Shown in pieces: positions 10,396 through 21,600 of a stretch of 45,136 nucleotides of DNA. The first letter of the stretch is position 1. Each line of letters begins with the position of its first letter. The translations under genes were made by a program, and so were the position numbers. This DNA is from Smittium mucronatum (taxonomy: Eukaryota > Kickxellomycota > Harpellomycetes > Harpellales > Legeriomycetaceae): contig LSSL01007727.1 in the NCBI GenBank assembly GCA_001953115.1, positions 1 through 45,136 of the forward strand, read 5' to 3'. Under the pieces are notes generated by a model that worked only from the letters and a program-made list of their open reading frames with translations, did not search any database and had not been told where the DNA came from.

Positions 10396-11534
10396 CATAA
10401 ATTATTAAAGATATGCATATTTTTTAAATATAAAAGTATACATGTAAAAGGATAAAAAAAGATACCCCATACATCATATTTAATCATTGGAAGAGTATCC
10501 ATTTAACAAAAATGTTAGTTTTATATTATTAGGGTAGTCATATTAACCTTTATCGCCTTTTAACTGATAATTTAATCGAATTTTTAAGAAAAAATTAAAC
10601 GATTTTTAACAGTAAAGGTAATAAAGAAAAACGCATGCTTTCTGTATGCTTTATGACAAAGGCATTTGTGATGCTGAAAGAAAAATAAAATGGCTAACCT
10701 ATCTATTTAATGTTTATTAACCCTTGTGCTAAAGAGCTCGATCAATTAAAAACTGCATTTTAGGAGTGTTTATATTAAGTTTATCTAAAAGTGGCGTCAT
10801 TGAAGTAATAAAAAGATTCAAATTTGGCTATTTTAAAGTTTCAAAATTTTGACTCCTAAACGTATTATAACTCCCAAAAATAATAAATTTTGTTATCGAA
10901 TAGTTCTTTGTGCTAACCATAATCAAATAATACTAAATAAATAAAATATGTTCAAAAAAACCAGGCCTAATTGCCGCCGAGGTTTTGTTTCCCTAGCGCT
11001 ATAAAATTTAATAATTATCCTAGTTCCAATTGTTTTAAGCGAAATATTAATTGTATTAGATCTCTGGTACATAATTTCTGATAAAGTTTTTGTTTATATT
11101 TTTGGATGCCTTTATTTTTAGTAAAAGTAGGTCGGTATTTATATTAAATTTTTGGAAGTAATCATTGGGCTTTCAATAGTCATTTTTGACATCTGGGCTT
11201 TTTTTTCATGATATACTTGTAATTTTAAGGGAAATTTTTTAGTAGTGAGAAATAATAAAATTATATATGATAATAAAGACATACATAGTGGTAATAAAGA
11301 CAATATTGGTAAAATTCTAAACTAAATTTCTCTTTGGGTTTGCTTATTATAAAAAAAAGTCTTTGCAAGTGGCAAAGTTCTCAGATTTGCAAAAAATAAA
11401 GAAAAAAAATACATCGCTATTGGCCTTAAAGAATTATTTAGTTCTTTGAGTTCAGATAGATTACACTTAATATTTACCAGTTAAATATTATAGTTTTTAT
11501 CGAAAAGAAATTCGATGATTTATAGAATACCGAC

Positions 11535-11816
11535 ATTTCAATAGTTTAAATAAACTTTTGTTCGTATAATGGAGTTTAATTCTTCTCTGTGCATAATTCT
11601 AGTCATTCCGTCTACTTTAAGCAATACCTGGGTTGGGATCTTTCAGTTGGTAGATTGTGCCTTAGTCTGTAGGTACACAGCAGGTAGTTCGATATATGAG
11701 TCTATTGTGGTTAGAAAAATATCCTTTACTATCCTTTTTATTAATATTTTTGGTATTTTTTTGTGATGTTTTTTAAGACGCTATCGCAAAATACTATTCT
11801 GATATACAAAAAAAAT
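11535..11816 (+). repeat. Repeat family copy B, old and AT-drifted
   Basis: The sequence aligns base for base, with few gaps, to 42255-42525 of copy D: TCAATAG..AAACT, TTAATTC, AGTCAT, CTACTT.AAGCAAT, TCTTTC.GTTGGTAGA and GTAGGTAC.CAGC, then the T-rich block and the terminal GATACAAA tail. Many differences are C-to-T or G-to-A relative to D, including at CpG, and the AATAAA has decayed. It is therefore an old copy eroding towards A+T. A 65-codon frame inside it (11569-11766) is not a gene. The 5' limit is approximate. Confidence 0.8.
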
Positions 11817-12440
11817 ACACTATAAGGATCTTCTGCAGTAATACCTTTATTTTTTTTGTTTCTATGGCAAATTAATATTATACTAACTTTATTGCCTGTA
11901 ATAAAGCTGGCCGGGTGAGATTTGAAGCATAATCAGCCGTTTTAAAATATAAGATGTCACTTCATTTAACATCCGTTATTTAAAACTAATTGTTTACTTC
12001 AATTTTACAATTATATTGTTTTCTTTTATCCTCTTCACAAATAAGAGCTCAAAAAAGCTATTCATTGATTCAAATTAGAGTATCTAAAGGTTCAGATTAC
12101 ATATCCAGATTTTTATTGTGTTTTGGACAGTAAAAAATGGCCATAATTACCCTAATTTTGAAATTTTTCAACCAACGTTTTATTAACTTTTTGTTTTCGT
12201 TCATGTATTAATTGAAATGTATTTGTATTCAGTGCTATAACTTTAAAGTTGCTGTGGTTTTTTAAAAAATGATTGGACTATAATTATATATGAAAATGTT
12301 CCAGCTTGGCTTAGTACCCTTGAGAAAAATGATGGTTATAAGTGGAGCCTATTTTTGTCTTTTATATATCATCACTTTTCTATATAATGGCTCCAAATTT
12401 AAAAAAAAAAAAAAGATTTTTTTCATTGAGGTTCAGTTTA

Positions 12441-12825
12441 CAAGGTTTTTCATAGCAATAGACCCTTTTTTTCATTCCAATAGACATTTTTTTTCATTAC
12501 AATAGACCTTTTTTTCTGGACCTGTGGGGTCATTCTTATAATCAATAAGTCACTTTAACTTATAAGCATTATTATATGCCGTTATTGGTTAAAATCTAAT
12601 TGCTCTTAGGTATTATTATTATTTGCTTTTTGATTGGTATAAATAATTATTTAGTCCAATAATAACGCTTTTGGTATTTTCATCAAAAAAATAACCCCGC
12701 TATCTAAAAAAAGTATCTATTGGAATGAAAAAAAGGGTCTATTGTAATAAAAAAAAGTTTCTATTGGAATGAAAAAAAAGGTCTATTGGAATGAAAAAAA
12801 GTGTCTATTGGAATGAAAAACCCTG
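12441..12825. mobile_element. TA-flanked foldback MITE with iterated-unit arms
   Basis: A 385-bp element flanked by TA on both sides (12439-12440 and 12826-12827). Its ends are inverted: CAAGGTTTTTCAT on the left and ATGAAAAACCCTG on the right. The left arm (12441 to about 12508) holds three tandem units of about 21-23 bp of the type TTTTTTTCATTCCAATAGAC; the right arm (12713-12825) holds five such units in inverted orientation. The centre is unrelated AT-rich DNA with no coding capacity. A TA target duplication with CARGG ends fits a non-autonomous Tc1/mariner-type element, but the superfamily is an inference. The short frame at 12290-12505 that enters it is not a gene. Confidence 0.85.
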
Positions 12826-12827
12826 TA

Positions 12828-15800
12828 ATTAACGTTCAATAAAATACATAATTTATTTATTCGATCTTTGAGATTTAAAAAATATAAAATTATTATCCAT
12901 TGCGTTATTATCGGAGAAAGAAGTCTAATTTTAACTAATTCTTTTTTCTCTCAGCACCACCCACTCTCTTTGGATCGAAATATATCCTATATTAGCCAAG
13001 AATATTCTTAATTTTAACGTACTTCTTGATCAATCTGAGTATTTTTTATGATTTATGACATCGTTACTACAAAAAAGATATTTGCAGTTATATATAAAAA
13101 AAAATCGTTTTTATAACTAGGGGAGACGATAAAAAAAATCTGTATATCAATAACATTTTTTAGGTGATAAGAAGTAAATTATCGTTAGCTTTTTATGTTA
13201 TGGAAAAATGAAAATTCCAAATCAAATTAAAAAAATGCCTCAAATTCCTTGCATTATTTTTCATTATTATTAACCATAATTATATTTTTGTAATCTTTTT
13301 TTTTTGCCATCGCTTTTAGAAATCCAATGAAATTTTTTATATAACCCTTTTTATTACCAAAAAAACGCAAATAAATCGAATTTTCTTAATTTCTTAAGAA
13401 TAAAATAGTTCATTTTAACTATTTAAAACATCAATTTACTAATTACATTCGTTTTTTTGAATATAAAATTTAAATAAATTATCAACAAAATTAATTAAAC
13501 TTAAAAAATTGAATAGGCAGATGCTTTAATGGTAAATTATTTATCTGTATCTGAATTATTATATTTGATACTCAGTTCTGGTATGCATACATCGTGGAAA
13601 AAGATTTTTTAAAGGTGCTTCTTTGTTGTAATAATCAATTTTATTTAGTAAAAATTTTAAAAAAAAAACACTCCCCTTATATAAAACTTATATCTATATA
13701 ATCCTGTTTATGTTGAATGTAAAGGTTTTTTTTCCTATTAAATAATTGAAATTATCCTCGTCCTATTCCTAGTTAAAATTATCAAAATTAATTAAAAAAT
13801 CGTATTTTATTAGTGCTATCGCTCTATTGAAATTTTTTTGAATTTTTAGGAATTAAAAAGCGTCTTATCCTGAAAATTAGTTTTTATTGTCCTCTAATGC
13901 GCAAAATTTGTGCTTAGATTCATTATTTTTTTTTTATTTTTAAAAAACTGAACTATTTATCATTCTTTTCACTTAATTTATATAAATTTTTATTTAAAAT
14001 AGAAATTTAAAAAAATTCGACTTAAGCTCCGTTCAGATTAAAATTTTTTAGCTATAAAGCTTTAATTATATAAAATATAAAGTGCTAAATTCTAATCAAA
14101 TAATTTTTAAATTAACAAAAATTCATGATAAAAAAAAAAAAAATTCACACAAAATAAATTTATATTCGAATGTATTTTAAATAGCCTATTGTAATAATAA
14201 TCTTTCTATGGTTTAAAAAATCATTTAATTTTATCTAATCATTATAAAAAATGTTTTTATTTCATTTTCATTTTCATTTTACTATGTTAATTTTTTTTTA
14301 TTATTCTGTTGTAAAAAGTTCTACATATTAAGTTTATAAACTAAAATCATTATAGGGGTTTTTTATTTATTTATTTTTCAAAAAAAAATCAAAGAAACTT
14401 TTACCCAAGCATTAGATCTGTTATAAACCCTCAATTAAAACATTGTAAACAATCTCAGCTTTGAAATTTATAATACTGAAAACACAATTTTATAAAAAAA
14501 TCTGCAAGGTAAGTTTTTAAAAAAAGAAATATATTTATATTTCCGGACCAGAACTTAAAGTTCTCATGAAATTATATAAAAATTTGATCCAAAAAGGATC
14601 TTAAATCATAAAATAATCATTGTTATGAATATTTAAATCTATGGTTTAGATTAATAAGGACTGCAAAGTCTAATAATTCTAAAAATTATAAGGTAAAAAT
14701 TTTATTTTCATTTTGGTTATTTTTTTATACTGGAAATAGACCGATTGAAAAATTTTAACTGGCTACTTTAGAGATCTGTTGTGTTTTTTTTTTGAAGAAG
14801 AATTTTTAAGCACATATTTAAAAATAATTTGTGCTATTTTTTTTAAAAATCAAGAAAAAAAAGCTTTTTTTCATAACTAGGTAATATTATAACTATTTTT
14901 AAATTAAATATCCTTAAAATTCATTAACTTCTATTGATTTAGTTTAAAAACGTTTAGCTTTCCAAATTTGAAGTTAAAATTATTTTTTTATTTGAAAATT
15001 AATACCAATTTTTTTTAAAAATCAGTGTGAATCGGTTTATAACTTTAAATAAGAAATTTAAACCTATTAGAATCATTTTTATTGAATTTATAATACAGCA
15101 GTATATTAATATCAGTATACTTTCTAAAATAAAACATCATTCAAAAAAGAATGAATTTTTTACACTTTCCTATTTAAAGCTACATAAATAGATAATTTTC
15201 ATATTAAAAATAATTCAACAATTCTAAAATTTTATCACTCGTAGAAACTAACTCGCTAATCAAGAATATTATGAAATTTTATTTGCCATCAAATTATCTT
15301 AAGTATGATATTATTATTTTTGATTGTTTTTACAAAAAATTTATAATTAAAAGCACCTAATAACTCGATTAATATTTTAATAAATATAATAGCTTTTTAA
15401 ACCTGAAATTCTTATTATTTAGAGGCTCTAATAGTACTGTTGCTAAATTATCCCCAAAAATACTAAGTTTTTTTCTTTAGAAAGAAAAGAATTTATTATA
15501 TTTGTTATACTATAGAGTTATTTTAAAGTAAATTTTCTATATTATAAATAAACGATGGATTTTTATCTATATTAATATTCATTAAAACCATCATAAAAAA
15601 AATTACATTAAAAAGTATTGTTTTCTTTACACGTGTGTCTATTTTACAAAATTAGCTTCACTTTATTTTTAATAAATCATCTAATCTCTTTTCTAAATTT
15701 GGTTGTAGAATTAAAGACTCATATTATTCCTCTGTTTTTTAGATTTTTTTTTTATGACATAAAATTATAATTTATTTCTTAATGCAGCTTCTATAAAAAT

Positions 15801-17740
15801 GCTAAGCGTTTTAAAAAATATCTCTTGTTTTTTTTTTAATTTTAGTTATTAGGGTGGGCAAAAATTTAAATATAAAATAATTAAGTATTTTTATTTTTAA
15901 ATTTTTAGGAAAATTCTTATTCCTTAGATTAAACTAGTAAAAATCGTCCTAAACATGATACCTAGTATCCAAGTTTGATTTCTAGAAAATTAACTGTTAA
16001 AAACGATAAAAATATCATAAAAATATAACATATAATTTATTATCTATTTATCAAATTTGAATATTATTTTATGGAAGTATTCGAATTTATATGTCAAATT
16101 AATAAAATTCAAACAATGGATCGTAGACTATTTCATATCATTTTTACTATATTTGAATTCTATAAAATGTTAAAATCAAGGTCCTAATTTTTTAATTCAA
16201 AACTAATCAACTTTGATCTAGATGATATTATTCTTTATCATGGAAACATATTTTAATTTATCGTAATTTTAATAAATTTTGATCTATTATTAATTTTAAT
16301 ATTGAAGTTTAATATTCTTTTTATCTATTTCATACAATAATTAGACTACAGAAGAAACTTACAGTTAAGAAAAATTATATAATTAATATTTAATATACAG
16401 GGTTTTATAATTAGAAAATAAAATACCCATTTTCTATTATATTAGAATATTTGGGCTTTAATTATTCTAAAACCATAATAAAAACTGCATTCTTCTCCAA
16501 TATTATTAATCATTTATGAAAAAAAAATTCATACGGTATAAATTTTAAAAAAATCCACTTTTACATTACACAAGATTTTTAGTAGTCCGCCGAATGTTAA
16601 TTATAACTAAAATTTATAGTTTGGAATGAAAAATCATCGAATTTAATAGATACAACATATTTTCCTCTTATGAAAGGCTTGCAATAAATTTAATGGTATC
16701 TTGATCTTAATTTTTACTCTCACTTTTAGACATATTAAAAATATACACATTAAAAATTAACCAATCATATACAAAATAACTCGATTGCATAAAAAATATG
16801 CAATCATAAACATATTCCTCCATTAATCCAATAGAAACATCAAAAAAATACGTAAATATTTAAAAATTTTCGCTTTATTATTTTATTGGGTATTTTTTTG
16901 ATCAATACATAAATTTTAGTAGTATCTAGAATGTATTTACGAAGCAGGTTAAATTAAATGAGTACTCAATTTTTGAATATCGAGCCTATTTTATTAAGTA
17001 TTTTACTCTTAATAATCATCATAAACTTATATTTTTTATTATAATAATCTAATTATAACTTGAATAAATAAGTTTTTCGGAGCTTTTAAACCCGAAAAAA
17101 TATTTAAAAATATATATTTATTAAAAATAAATATATACGTCTTTTATACCTAGTTTTAGAATTATTTTTTGGAAATAGCCGTGAGCATTGATTGATTTTT
17201 TAAAAATATACTGCTGATCGAAGTCGGATACAGCATATAATATATTCATAATTATAGAAGTTTTTTAATACGATTATTTATATAATTAAAAAAAATAAAA
17301 AGAAGTTTCAAAAGAATATGTTATGAATAGATTTATAAAGTTAAAATTTTTGAAAATTATTTCACTTAGATATTAAGTGCTTTATTTATATTATCGTATT
17401 AAATAATCTTCATACTATAAAAGATATATTGGAAAAAAATAATAGATATCGAGTGAATCCTGTTTGATTTTTTATTTGTTTTTTAATTATCAAAAATATT
17501 TTTAATATTAAATTAACGGAAATAATAAAGATAGAAAGTTTCAGCTTGCAAAAATAATACTTAAAGTGTTTTTAAAAAATACTACTTCACTTAATTTTTT
17601 TCTAATTAAAATCTAATCATTGAAATACAATTAAATTCTTATTTGAGTTTCTGGAGCTTTTCAAATATCATACGTATTTTATTATGTATTAAAGTATAAG
17701 GCGTGAATTTTCATCTTAGATGAAGCTTCTCCCCCATTAT
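12828..17740. other. AT-rich desert
   Basis: Nearly 5 kb of very AT-rich DNA with no frame of 60 codons on either strand, no RNA-like GC-rich segment and no element I can delimit. It contains homopolymer runs and an ATTTTC microsatellite near 14260-14280. Confidence 0.65.
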
Positions 17741-17997
17741 TGCCTGAAAGTCTTAGCAAGCTTGAGGACTGTATTAGTCACATTATATTTTAGCAGTATA
17801 TAATAGCTAGTTTTTCTTTAGTTTTGAATATAATTATTTTTTATATTATTCGGTTTTGTTTTACCAGTGTTTAGTTAAGTTTAATTATTTATTATTTTAG
17901 TATTTAGTGGACCGGAATAACTACCCGTTAGTCCGGCTTATTAGTTTAGTTATTTATTTTATGACTTAGTGAAGGCATTTTATTTATATATAGTGCT
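17741..17997 (+). other. Probable leader of the foreign element at 17998
   Basis: GC-richer patches (around 17729-17770 and 17908-17942) precede the broken frame starting at 17998. A 13-base string, CCGTTAGTCCGGC, also occurs in copy D near 42395, but the surroundings differ. Probably the untranslated leader of the element whose reading frame follows. No terminal repeat is identified. Confidence 0.35.
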
Positions 17998-18278
17998 ATG
18001 GGCATGGCTATGAGCAACCATGAGCTGGTAGAATCCGGTGTTTATCATTATAGATTTTCCCCGGAGGTCGACGCTTGGCTAGTTGTGGCGGAAGATAGTG
18101 ATAGTGATACTTCGGTATCCGTTTCTACTGAATTTCCTGCTCTAGAAGATGACTTAGACCCATCGGTCAACTTGGCATGAGAGCCAGTGATGGCATATCT
18201 ATCGTCTTCTTTTCTGGGACTTTCGTTAAGTTCCTTTCCCAACCCCCAGGTAAGTTTCTCGCCTATTCTTCCTACCGT

Positions 18279-18288
18279 GGGGGCTGTA
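18279..18288. repeat. Target-site duplication, left copy
   Basis: GGGGGCTGTA, identical to 18420-18429 immediately after the insertion. It belongs to the interrupted reading frame. Confidence 0.9.
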
Positions 18289-18419
18289 GCCGGCAGAGGA
18301 GCCTATTATAGTTAGGATAATTATATTTTTTATACGTTTTTTTCTTTTTTTCATATTTTTTTTTCATATTTTTTAATGAAGTTATCTTACAATAAAATTC
18401 ACTGATAAAAAAAAAAAGC
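18289..18419 (+). mobile_element. Repeat family copy C, 5'-truncated insertion
   Basis: A 131-bp insertion matching the last part of copy D: CCGGCAGAGGAGC, the T-rich block, AATAAA at 18391-18396, then GATA and an A-run. It is flanked by a perfect 10-bp direct repeat. Truncation at the 5' end, an A-tail and a 10-bp duplication are the marks of target-primed reverse transcription by a LINE machinery. This copy shows how the whole family moves. It lies inside the broken frame 17998-18663. Confidence 0.92.
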
Positions 18420-18429
18420 GGGGGCTGTA
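18420..18429. repeat. Target-site duplication, right copy
   Basis: GGGGGCTGTA, the second copy of the 10-bp duplication. The interrupted frame resumes directly after it at 18430. Confidence 0.9.
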
Positions 18430-18663
18430 CAAACACTTAGTGTTTTCATTACAGGGAGCAACAGTCGAAGTTTAGATGGGTGTAGTAAAGGAAAAATACA
18501 TGCCCTAAGGTATCTGTTAGGTGAGGGCAATGAGTGCACTAGCAATAATGAGCTTAGTGTCACCTCATCTTTAGCCGCACAACTACAGTTTAGGGGCGAG
18601 TATTTTTACCAGTCAACTGGAATAGAGAATCCGCTGCTGACAGTATACATACTTATCCAATAA

Positions 18664-21600
18664 ATTTTTTTGGCTCATATTTATATTTATATTGTGTATT
18701 TTCGTATTTTATCTCTGTAATAATTTAATTTTAAACAGGGAAAATATTTATTTATTTTTTAATATAATACTAAGCTATTTTTATAAATTCTCTCTAAATC
18801 GATAATAAATATTTTATAGCATTTTTATATAAATTTAATTTTTGCTACAAGATCCATAGATTCCTAATCTACAAAACACTTTTTTGATTAAAAAATAGCA
18901 AACTAATTGTAAAAAAAAAAAATTATAAAGATATTAAATTTTTATGATGTTTCTATTGACATTACTTTTTATCTGTATACGTATACATTTTTGTAATACA
19001 TTTATATTATTTTGTATATGATCACCTAACTTTGTATAATTATATTTATAACCCTTCTAAATATAAAGATTCGTTTATGATTTCCAAAAAGAAAAGGTTA
19101 TATTTAAATTCGAATTCTATTTTCTCTTAAATAATTGGAATTAAGTCCATTATATTTATTTTCATACGTGAGAATACTTGTTAATATGAACAAAATTAAA
19201 TCATCATGTTTAAAAATCATTAGTGTACTTAAATCTGAAAGCATGAAATATAAATATATGTAAAACTTCAATTTATATGTCTTTGAATTAATATCAAGCT
19301 AATAATTTATATTTATATTCTATTTTGGACTGAAATTATATGAAACCTTTTTCTATTTCTATTTTTTTACATTAATATACTACTTTATTATTATATTTTA
19401 ATTTTAGTCTTTTTGTAGAAAAAATCATAAAAATAAATAAATTATATATTCATTAAATATATAAAATTTAATATGTGATATATATATTATTAAATATACC
19501 TCTGATACTCGATTTTGATTCTATTTTATTAAATATTAATTTTATTCTGTTTTTAATGGTATTGAAGTAGATAATGTGAAATTTTTTAGAATATTTTTAT
19601 AAAAGATTTGAATTTTTCATTTTTTAATAATTTATATACTCAAAAAACTTTATTTGCCTATATGTATTGTAGATTATTCTTATTTTTAAATTAATATAGG
19701 ATATAATATCTTTTCAAGAGCTGTGTTATGAATAATATTTAATCAGTATATTAAGGAAGAATTTTTTTCCAAAAATATGTAATCTCTAGAATAAAATTCA
19801 TTTTAAGCTTTATTTATACTTCTAAAAATTTTATCTTAGAATGCAGGATAGTTTTTTATTTATCTGCACAATAAATCTCACAATAAAATGAAAAAATTAT
19901 CTTTATTTTTCACTTTTTCATTTTTCTTTTATTTCATTATTGGAATTTCTTTTTATGAAATTTATTTAGAATTCTGAAATCTAATATAAAGAAATTATAT
20001 ATCGGAATTTTTTTATTTTTATAATAGATATAATCTTTTTAAAGACCTAATTAAATTTTGATACTTCCATTATTTTTTAACTATTATTAAATAATAATAG
20101 ATATAGAACTTCATTAAATAGATCATATAAATATAACCTTCTTTCAAGGAATGAGAAAAGATTATTTCGGTTATTTATCTTTTAATTAAAATTTTATTAA
20201 AAAATTGTAAATTTTATATCGAATTATGCACAAATTATGATTTATTAAACTTTTACATATCCATTTTATATTCTATAAAAATTTTAAATACTGTGATATT
20301 TTTATTTTATTATTCAAATAAAGATCTCTATAATTTTTTTTTCCCATTTTTTTATAGATGTAGATATATAAGGATTGCTTCTTTTAATTTACAACTTTTC
20401 AATCAACTAAAACTTCAAATCCATGATTTTTTAAAACTTGAATAAATTTACCAGACTTCCATTTTCAAGTATTTAGTCAATTATATGTAAAAAATAAACC
20501 TATATTCTCGATTAAGTATTATTTACTTTCTGATATTATTCATGTTACATATTTTCATATAAGTTCAAAAAAAATTTTCTTTGTATTTTTTTTTAAATCT
20601 ATTTTCTAATTTTCTAAAGATTTTAGAAGATTTCTTGATAAAATAATATAAAATATAATACAAAACAATTAAAATAATTTAAGAATGATATTAAAAAATA
20701 TTTTTAACTCCTATAAGCAAAAACGCATAGTTTACATAAATTCATTATTTTTGATAAAAAATTTCACAATACTTTGATATTTTTTTGAACTGATCTTATG
20801 CATTATGCAATCTAGATTTATCCATATTACACTATTATTTGGAATAATTGATTTATCCGCTTGATATGTATAAATTTTAAATTTCAAATTTATATCTTAA
20901 TAAATTGATAATATAATAAGTAACTTCAATGGAAATATTAATTAATTTAAAGAGGCTGAAAGATTAGAAAGTATATTTTAAGAATTAACTTTTTTTGGTG
21001 AATTAATTATGACTCTTTCATTTTGGATACTGACTTAGCCTTTTTAACTTTGTTCAATTTTAATTCATTAATCACTCTTAATAAATAATTCTTGTTTTTA
21101 TTAATAATAAAAGAGTTAATCCTTTACTCAATAAATTTTTTTTTCAAGAAGTGTCTAATTTCAAATAAATTGATATTTGAAACGATTTTGTAGTATTAAG
21201 TATGTTTAAAATTTATTTTTATCGTAAAGAAAGTTTATTTTGAGTTTTTATGGTCATATATTTTCAAAATATTAAGAGTTTGCATAACATGAATAGATAT
21301 TTAAAATTATTAAATAAGATTCTAACAAATAAATACCAGCCTAGCTTTTCGAAAGATATAGAATTAATTATTTCATAGTAAAAATAATTATCTCCTGTTA
21401 TGCTTGAAATATTTCACAATTCCGTTATGTCTCAAAGAAATTTCATTATGCCTAAAATGTGAATTATCACATATTATTCGCGGATTAAGTTACATAATAT
21501 TTAAAACGCTTGAATTTAAAAAATTCTCTCATCAATTAATTTGAATAATAGAAATTTAGAATTCAAATACCATTAGATATAAATGTAATATGACGGTTGA

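Larger units (their letters stand above)
9358..11534. other. AT-rich intergenic region upstream of the M1-like gene
   Basis: Apart from the CCC motif, a 59-codon open stretch at 9808-9987 and a (CAAAG)4 array, I see nothing structured. The 67-codon minus-strand frame at 10299-10502 runs across the CAAAG array and is rich in Phe, Leu and Ile; I do not accept it as a gene. Confidence 0.55.
17998..18663 (+). pseudogene. Unrecognised foreign reading frame, broken by one TGA and a retroelement insertion
   Basis: From ATG 17998 the frame reads 60 codons to a TGA at 18178-18180 and then stays open in the same frame for 36 more codons to 18288. There a 131-bp repeat copy has landed. Discounting that insertion and one copy of its target duplication, the frame resumes exactly in phase at 18430 and runs 77 codons to TAA 18661-18663. 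The ancestral frame was thus about 174 codons. The product has an acidic, serine-rich stretch near residues 32-55 (VAEDSDSDTSVS). GC is far higher than in the flanks, so transposon or horizontally acquired origin is likely. I do not recognise a family; a gag-like protein is only a guess. Confidence 0.7.

Noticed and set aside
11569..11766. 65-codon frame
   Set aside because: It lies entirely inside the decayed repeat copy B, whose better-kept copies are non-coding.
12290..12505. 71-codon frame
   Set aside because: Its second half is translated from the MITE's repeated arm, so it is accidental.
18048..18242. 64-codon minus-strand frame
   Set aside because: It is the antisense shadow of the foreign frame 17998-18663.
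18250..18459. Possible spliceosomal intron (GTAAGT at 18250, TTACAG before 18460) in the foreign frame
   Set aside because: The frame is open through both sites and the interruption is fully explained by the inserted repeat copy with its duplication, so no intron is needed.
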